Source: Phycisphaerales bacterium UBA2402
GTDB taxonomy: Bacteria > Planctomycetota > Phycisphaerae > Phycisphaerales > UBA1924
Length of the DNA: 17,646 nucleotides
Direction: 5' to 3'
NCBI GenBank assembly: GCA_002343715.1
Contig: DDSA01000244.1
Coordinates: forward strand, 1 to 17,646
The notes below the pieces were generated by a model, which was given only the letters and a program-made list of their open reading frames with translations, had not been told where the DNA came from and searched no databases. Positions 13,456 to 17,646 of the stretch are shown here, one piece after another. Each line of letters begins with the position of its first letter. The first letter of the stretch is position 1. A program made the position numbers and the translations under genes.

Positions 13456-14853
13456 ATGGCACGCTCACGCGCGGCTGTGGGGCTGAGCGCACTAGCGCTC
13501 GCTACCGCGGCGATCTTGATACCTGTCTACGCCCACGAAGGGCACAACAAGCCAGCCGGGGCAACGTTCGACCCGAATGCGCCAAAGAGGGTCTCGGAGG
13601 CGACGGCCGCGGCGATTGGCCTTGCCACTGCCGAGGTGGACTTCGGGCAGGTCGAAGACGTCGTCCGCCTGACCGGTATGGTCCGGGCGCGTCCGGACGC
13701 GCTGGTGGCCGTCTCACCGCGCTACGCGGGCGTGGTTCGCCTGGTCGCCGTCCAACCGGGAGACTTCGTTGAGAAGGGCGCGACGCTGGCCGAAGTTGAT
13801 TCGCCGGAGATGGCCAAGCTGCTCTATGACGTCCGCCGGCTGGAAGGAGAAACCGAGCGGCTGGACGCTGAGCTGAAGCGGGCTGAGTCGCAGGTGCAGT
13901 CGCTTGAGATCGAGCTGCCCGCCCTCACGCAGGGCGCGGAGCTGCTCGAGGCCGAGGTGCAGAGACTCACGAGTGCAGGCGAAAACGTCTCCGCCAACCT
14001 GCTGACTCAACGCAGATCCGAAGCGATCAAGCTGCGGGCCGACGCCGGTCTGCGCGGGGTCGCCCTGGAACAGGCTCGGGCGGAGCTCGTATCGCTGAGG
14101 AAGCAGGTCGCAACCACACGGGCTTCAGCCGAGGCCCTCAGGGGAACACTCCCAGCCGAGAGCGATCCGCACGCGGTCGAAGTGCTCGCCGACCCCACTC
14201 GGCCGGGCTTGATCCGCTTCCTGGCACCGATCGACGGCGTGGTCACCACACGCAGCGCGGCGGTCGGCCAGGGCGTCGAAGCCGGTCAGCCCCTGCTGAC
14301 GATCGGGGACTTCGCCCGGGTTCAGATCGAAGGAGAGTTGCCCGAAGGCCTCGTCGACCGCCTCACTGCTGCCAGCGGCAGCAAGGTCCGCATCCGACGC
14401 GGCGTCGGCGCGGCAAGCGATGTGGTCGCGGAAGGAACGGTCCGCTTCGTCAGCCCGGTGATTGACGCCACCAAGCGCACCGCGCACGTGCTGGTTGAAG
14501 CGGAGAACGCGAAAGGGCTGCTCCGCCAGGGCCAGTTCGTGGACCTGTCGATCGTGATTGCCGCCAACGACTCGGCGGTGGTGATCCCCGCGTCGGCCAT
14601 CGTCAAAGACGGCCCCCTCCTGTACGTGTTCGTAAGGGAGGGGAAGGGTGACGACGTCATCTACAAGAAGCGCGACATCGCCGCGGGCGTCCGTGATGAT
14701 CGGGTGGTTGAGATCAAACTAGGTCTGGTGCCCGGCGACGTGATCGCTGTGAGCGGCGCGTTCAGCCTCTCGCAGCTTCGCGGCTTCGTCCCCGGCGTGC
14801 CGGAGCCGACCTCGCCCGTGCAGAGCTCCGACGGCCACGGCCATTCTCACTGA
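13456..14853 (+). CDS. RND efflux membrane-fusion adaptor, CusB/CzcB type (465 aa)
   Basis: Periplasmic adaptor that links an inner-membrane RND pump to an outer-membrane channel. Seen: a signal peptide at residues 1-26 (ALALATAAILIPVYA) followed directly by HEGH. A barrel/lipoyl half comes next, with VVRLVAVQPGDFVEKGATLA near 94-113. A long coiled-coil hairpin covers about 117-230. The second lipoyl half contains FLAPIDGVVTTRSAAVGQGV near 255-274, then a beta-barrel domain and a membrane-proximal domain with VVIPASAIV near 375. The C-terminus ends in a His-rich DGHGHSH tail. His at both mature ends suggests metal binding. The start is supported by GGAGG six bases upstream. The pump gene starts 42 bases downstream, so they form an operon. 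The metal cannot be told from sequence. Confidence 0.93.
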   Translation: MARSRAAVGLSALALATAAILIPVYAHEGHNKPAGATFDPNAPKRVSEATAAAIGLATAEVDFGQVEDVVRLTGMVRARPDALVAVSPRYAGVVRLVAVQPGDFVEKGATLAEVDSPEMAKLLYDVRRLEGETERLDAELKRAESQVQSLEIELPALTQGAELLEAEVQRLTSAGENVSANLLTQRRSEAIKLRADAGLRGVALEQARAELVSLRKQVATTRASAEALRGTLPAESDPHAVEVLADPTRPGLIRFLAPIDGVVTTRSAAVGQGVEAGQPLLTIGDFARVQIEGELPEGLVDRLTAASGSKVRIRRGVGAASDVVAEGTVRFVSPVIDATKRTAHVLVEAENAKGLLRQGQFVDLSIVIAANDSAVVIPASAIVKDGPLLYVFVREGKGDDVIYKKRDIAAGVRDDRVVEIKLGLVPGDVIAVSGAFSLSQLRGFVPGVPEPTSPVQSSDGHGHSH

Positions 14854-14895
14854 TCGACGCTTCCGCGCTTCGGCCCCGAAGAAGAGGACTCTCCC

Positions 14896-17646
14896 TTGCT
14901 CAACTGGATCATTCGATCATCTCTGAACAACCGCGTGCTGGTGCTGATCGCCGCGCTGCTCGTCTCCGTCTATGGGATGTACGTGACGCTGCGGACGCCC
15001 ACGGACGTTCTGCCTGACCTCAACCGTCCGGTCGTGACCATCATGACCGAGGCTGCGGGGCTTGCTCCGGAGGAGGTCGAGGCCCAGGTCACGTACAACA
15101 TCGAAACCGCCGTCAACGGCTCACCGGGCGTCGAAAGGGTGCGGAGCGTTTCATCACTTGGGCTCTCGATTGTCTTCGTCGAGTTCCAGTGGGGCACGGA
15201 TCTCAAATACAACCGCCAGGTCGTCACCGAGCGGATGGGCACCATCACAGAGAAGTTGCCCCCCGGCGTTGTGCCGGTCATGACGCCCGCCACCAGCATC
15301 ATGGGCGAGATCGCTTTGATCAGTGTTTCCAGCAAAACACTCACGCCGATGGATGTACGCACGGTCGCGGAGTTCACGCTGCGCCCGGCGATCCTCTCGA
15401 TCCCCGGCATCGCCCAGGTAACGGCGATGGGTGGCGATCTCAAGCAGTTCCGAGTGCAGGTCGATCCCGACAAGCTCCGCTTGTTCGATCTCACCATCGA
15501 GGACGTCGAGAAAGCCCTCGCCGCCGCCAACCAGAACACCGGTGGCGGCTTTGTGGTCAGCGGTTCGCAGGAACTTGTCGTCCGCAACATCGGGCGGGTG
15601 CAGACCGCCGATGACATTGCACTCTCCCTCGTCGCCACCAAGCCTGGCGACCATGTCAGCCCGCCGCGGGCGGTGCTGGTGCGCGACGTGGCGACGGTCA
15701 TCGAGGCGGGGCCGACGATCAAACGAGGCGACGGGTCGGACAACGGCACGCCCGCTGTCATCATGGCGATCCAGAAGCAGCCGGGGGCGGACACGATCAC
15801 GCTCACCCGGGCACTCGATCAGACGCTGGAACAGATCAGGCCCACGTTGCCCAAGGGAATCGAGATCAACGCCGATGTGTTCCGTCAGGAACACTTCATC
15901 AAGTCATCGATCGGCAACGTCTTTGAAGCCCTTCGAGACGGCGCAATCCTGGTCGTCATCGTTCTGATCCTCTTCCTCATGAACGTGCGGACGACGATCG
16001 TCACGCTCACTGCGCTGCCGCTCTCGATCATCACGACGTTCCTGGTCTTCCACTGGCTGGACCTGAGCGTGAACACCATGACTTTGGGTGGCCTGGCAGT
16101 TGCCATCGGCGAACTCGTGGACGACGCGGTGGTCGACGTGGAGAACGTCTACCGCCGCCTGGGTGAGAACCGCCGCACTGCCACCCCCAAGCCGATCGCG
16201 CAGGTCGTCTTCGACGCCTCCAGCGAGATCCGCAATCCGATCATCCTCGGCACGATCATCGTCAACCTGGTGTTCTTGCCGACGTTCTTCCTCCCGGGCA
16301 TCGAAGGTCGGCTCTTCGCGCCGCTCGCCACTGCGTACATCGTGAGCATCTTCGCGTCGCTGCTCGTGGCGCTCACTGTCACGCCGGTGCTGGCGTACTA
16401 CCTCCTACCTGGCATCAAGCGCATGGAGCATGGCAAGGATGGCGCGTTGCTGCGGGCCTGCAAGTGGCTGGCGCTCAAGTCCTACTCGATCTCCATGCCA
16501 CGCCCGGTCGCGGTGCTGGGAACGCTCGGCGCTCTGGTCACGGTGGCGTTGTTCGTCGTCACGCGCCTGGGCTCGGAGTTCCTGCCGCCCTTCAACGAAG
16601 GAACGGCCGTCGTCTCGTTCTTTGGCCAGCCGGGCGTGTCACTGGACGAGTCCAACAAACTTGGCACCAAGGCCGAGGAGATGATCCTCTCGATTCCCCA
16701 GGTCAAGAGCACGGCCCGCCGCACCGGCCGCGCCGAGCAGGATGAGCACGCGCTTGGCGTGAATGCCAGCGAGATCGAGGTCGATTTCTGGACAAGGGAA
16801 GAGGCGAGGTATCCACACAAGCACACCACACCCGGGGGCAGAAAACCACCGCCGGTCAAGGACATCCTCCCGCGCGAAGAAGTCTTCTCGATGATCGAGG
16901 AGAAGCTGGCGGCCTTCCCAGGCGTCGCTACGGGCATTGGCCAGCCCATCAGCCACCGCATCGAGCACTTGCTCTCGGGCGTCCGCGCGCAGGTCGCCAT
17001 CAAGATCTTCGGCGACGACCTCGGCACGCTCCGCACCCTCGCGGAGCAGACCAAGGCCGCGATGGAAGGCATCCCCGGCGTCGCCGACTTGCAGGTTGAG
17101 CAGCAGGTGCTGATCCCTCAGCTGCACATCAGCGTCAACCGCGCCGCGGCGGCCCGCGTCGGCTTCACGCCCGCGACGCTCACCGATGCGATGGAGACGG
17201 CCACCAAGGGCAAGGTCGTCGGCCAGGTGCTCGACGGCCTCAAGGTATTCGACATTACCCTGACCCTTGACGACCACCACCGCACCGATCCGACGGCGCT
17301 GGGCCTCGTGCGGCTGGTGTCTCCGACGGGCGCGATCGTGCTCGTGCAGGACGTCGCCGAGATTGTTGAGAGACTCGGCCCCAACGAGGTCCAGCGCGAG
17401 AGCCTGCGTCGCCGCATCGTTGTCTCCGCCAATGTCCGCGGGCGCGATCTGGGCTCGACGGTCGAGGAGATCAAGAAGTCCATCGGAATGGACGTCCAAC
17501 TCCCGCAGGGGTACACGATCCAGTACGGAGGCTTGTACGAGGCCCAGCAGGAATCGACCCGCCTGCTGCTCGCCTTGGGCGCGGGCTCGCTCATCGCGAT
17601 CTTCGTCATTCTTTTCACGCACTACCGCTCGGGCATGGTCGCCATC
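14896..17646 (+). CDS. Heavy-metal RND efflux pump, CusA/CzcA type (partial, 3' end beyond window)
   Basis: Proton-driven inner-membrane pump of the heavy-metal-efflux RND family. The start is a TTG at 14896 with an AAGAGGA ribosome binding site about eight bases upstream; the first residues NWIIRSSLNNRVLVLIAALL are the usual first membrane span. Periplasmic porter motifs such as FPDL-like TDVLPDLNRPVV (about 37-48) and PGIAQVTAMGG (about 172-182) are present. The transmembrane-4 signature LGGLAVAIGELVDDAVVDVE lies at about 397-416, with the acidic residues of the proton relay. A second hydrophobic repeat starts near 535 (VAVLGTLGALVTVALFVVT). 917 codons are visible of roughly 1040-1100 usual; no frameshift is seen. 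Two-acid DD in the motif fits the CzcA/CusA branch, but the metal is not assigned. Together with the adaptor it needs an outer-membrane factor, perhaps beyond the window. Confidence 0.95.
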   Translation, partial: MLNWIIRSSLNNRVLVLIAALLVSVYGMYVTLRTPTDVLPDLNRPVVTIMTEAAGLAPEEVEAQVTYNIETAVNGSPGVERVRSVSSLGLSIVFVEFQWGTDLKYNRQVVTERMGTITEKLPPGVVPVMTPATSIMGEIALISVSSKTLTPMDVRTVAEFTLRPAILSIPGIAQVTAMGGDLKQFRVQVDPDKLRLFDLTIEDVEKALAAANQNTGGGFVVSGSQELVVRNIGRVQTADDIALSLVATKPGDHVSPPRAVLVRDVATVIEAGPTIKRGDGSDNGTPAVIMAIQKQPGADTITLTRALDQTLEQIRPTLPKGIEINADVFRQEHFIKSSIGNVFEALRDGAILVVIVLILFLMNVRTTIVTLTALPLSIITTFLVFHWLDLSVNTMTLGGLAVAIGELVDDAVVDVENVYRRLGENRRTATPKPIAQVVFDASSEIRNPIILGTIIVNLVFLPTFFLPGIEGRLFAPLATAYIVSIFASLLVALTVTPVLAYYLLPGIKRMEHGKDGALLRACKWLALKSYSISMPRPVAVLGTLGALVTVALFVVTRLGSEFLPPFNEGTAVVSFFGQPGVSLDESNKLGTKAEEMILSIPQVKSTARRTGRAEQDEHALGVNASEIEVDFWTREEARYPHKHTTPGGRKPPPVKDILPREEVFSMIEEKLAAFPGVATGIGQPISHRIEHLLSGVRAQVAIKIFGDDLGTLRTLAEQTKAAMEGIPGVADLQVEQQVLIPQLHISVNRAAAARVGFTPATLTDAMETATKGKVVGQVLDGLKVFDITLTLDDHHRTDPTALGLVRLVSPTGAIVLVQDVAEIVERLGPNEVQRESLRRRIVVSANVRGRDLGSTVEEIKKSIGMDVQLPQGYTIQYGGLYEAQQESTRLLLALGAGSLIAIFVILFTHYRSGMVAI

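Noticed and set aside
12560..13492. 310-codon open frame on the minus strand
   Set aside because: It is antisense to the His-rich gene and the adaptor start. It has no ribosome binding site or domain, and the plus-strand genes are well supported.
16639..17622. 327-codon open frame on the minus strand
   Set aside because: It is antisense to the RND pump, whose motifs are unmistakable. Composition is Asp/Arg/Leu-rich, typical of a high-GC shadow frame.
1..17646. CRISPR array
   Set aside because: No repeats with regular spacing and unique spacers, and no cas genes. The only repeats are pairs or hairpins.

Overview
The window is high-GC DNA from a bacterium, most plausibly a member of the Planctomycetota. 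This rests on gene content rather than a marker gene: a serine recombinase coupled to a DUF2924 gene, a ParB-like helix-turn-helix gene, a C-terminal winged-helix domain of a kind I associate with that phylum, and a small His/Cys-rich secreted protein ahead of a heavy-metal RND pump. There is no rRNA, tRNA or housekeeping gene to confirm it.

Layout. Positions 1-9800 look like an integrative, satellite-like or plasmid-like mobile element with every gene on the minus strand. In transcription order it holds a 68-aa small protein, a DUF2924 protein, a large serine recombinase, a ParB-like HTH protein, a 1036-aa unknown protein with a C-terminal winged helix, a sigma-70-like factor, a 107-aa unknown protein and an 816-aa primase-polymerase/SF3 helicase related to the NrS-1 phage enzyme. 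Several of these genes overlap by 4 bases (ATGA or GTGA), so they are translationally coupled. No capsid, portal, terminase or conjugation gene is present. Positions 9888-11868 carry a compact three-gene operon, also on the minus strand, with 4-base overlaps: two unrecognised proteins followed by an HNH nuclease. Its base composition is less GC-rich than its neighbours. This is the best candidate for an undescribed system, probably a defence module.

Positions 11869-12784 are about 0.9 kb without a convincing gene but with three good inverted repeats. From 12785 the strand switches to plus and a heavy-metal efflux cluster begins: a His-rich exported protein, a CusB/CzcB-type membrane-fusion adaptor, and a CusA/CzcA-type RND pump that runs off the window end. 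The 158-base spacer between the His-rich gene and the adaptor contains mutually exclusive long inverted repeats and may be a cis-regulatory RNA.

How the parts may work together (inference): the recombinase group moves the element; the primase-helicase replicates it; the sigma-like and ParB-like proteins control or partition it; the HNH operon and the metal pump look like cargo or flanking accessory DNA. The element's exact ends could not be located.
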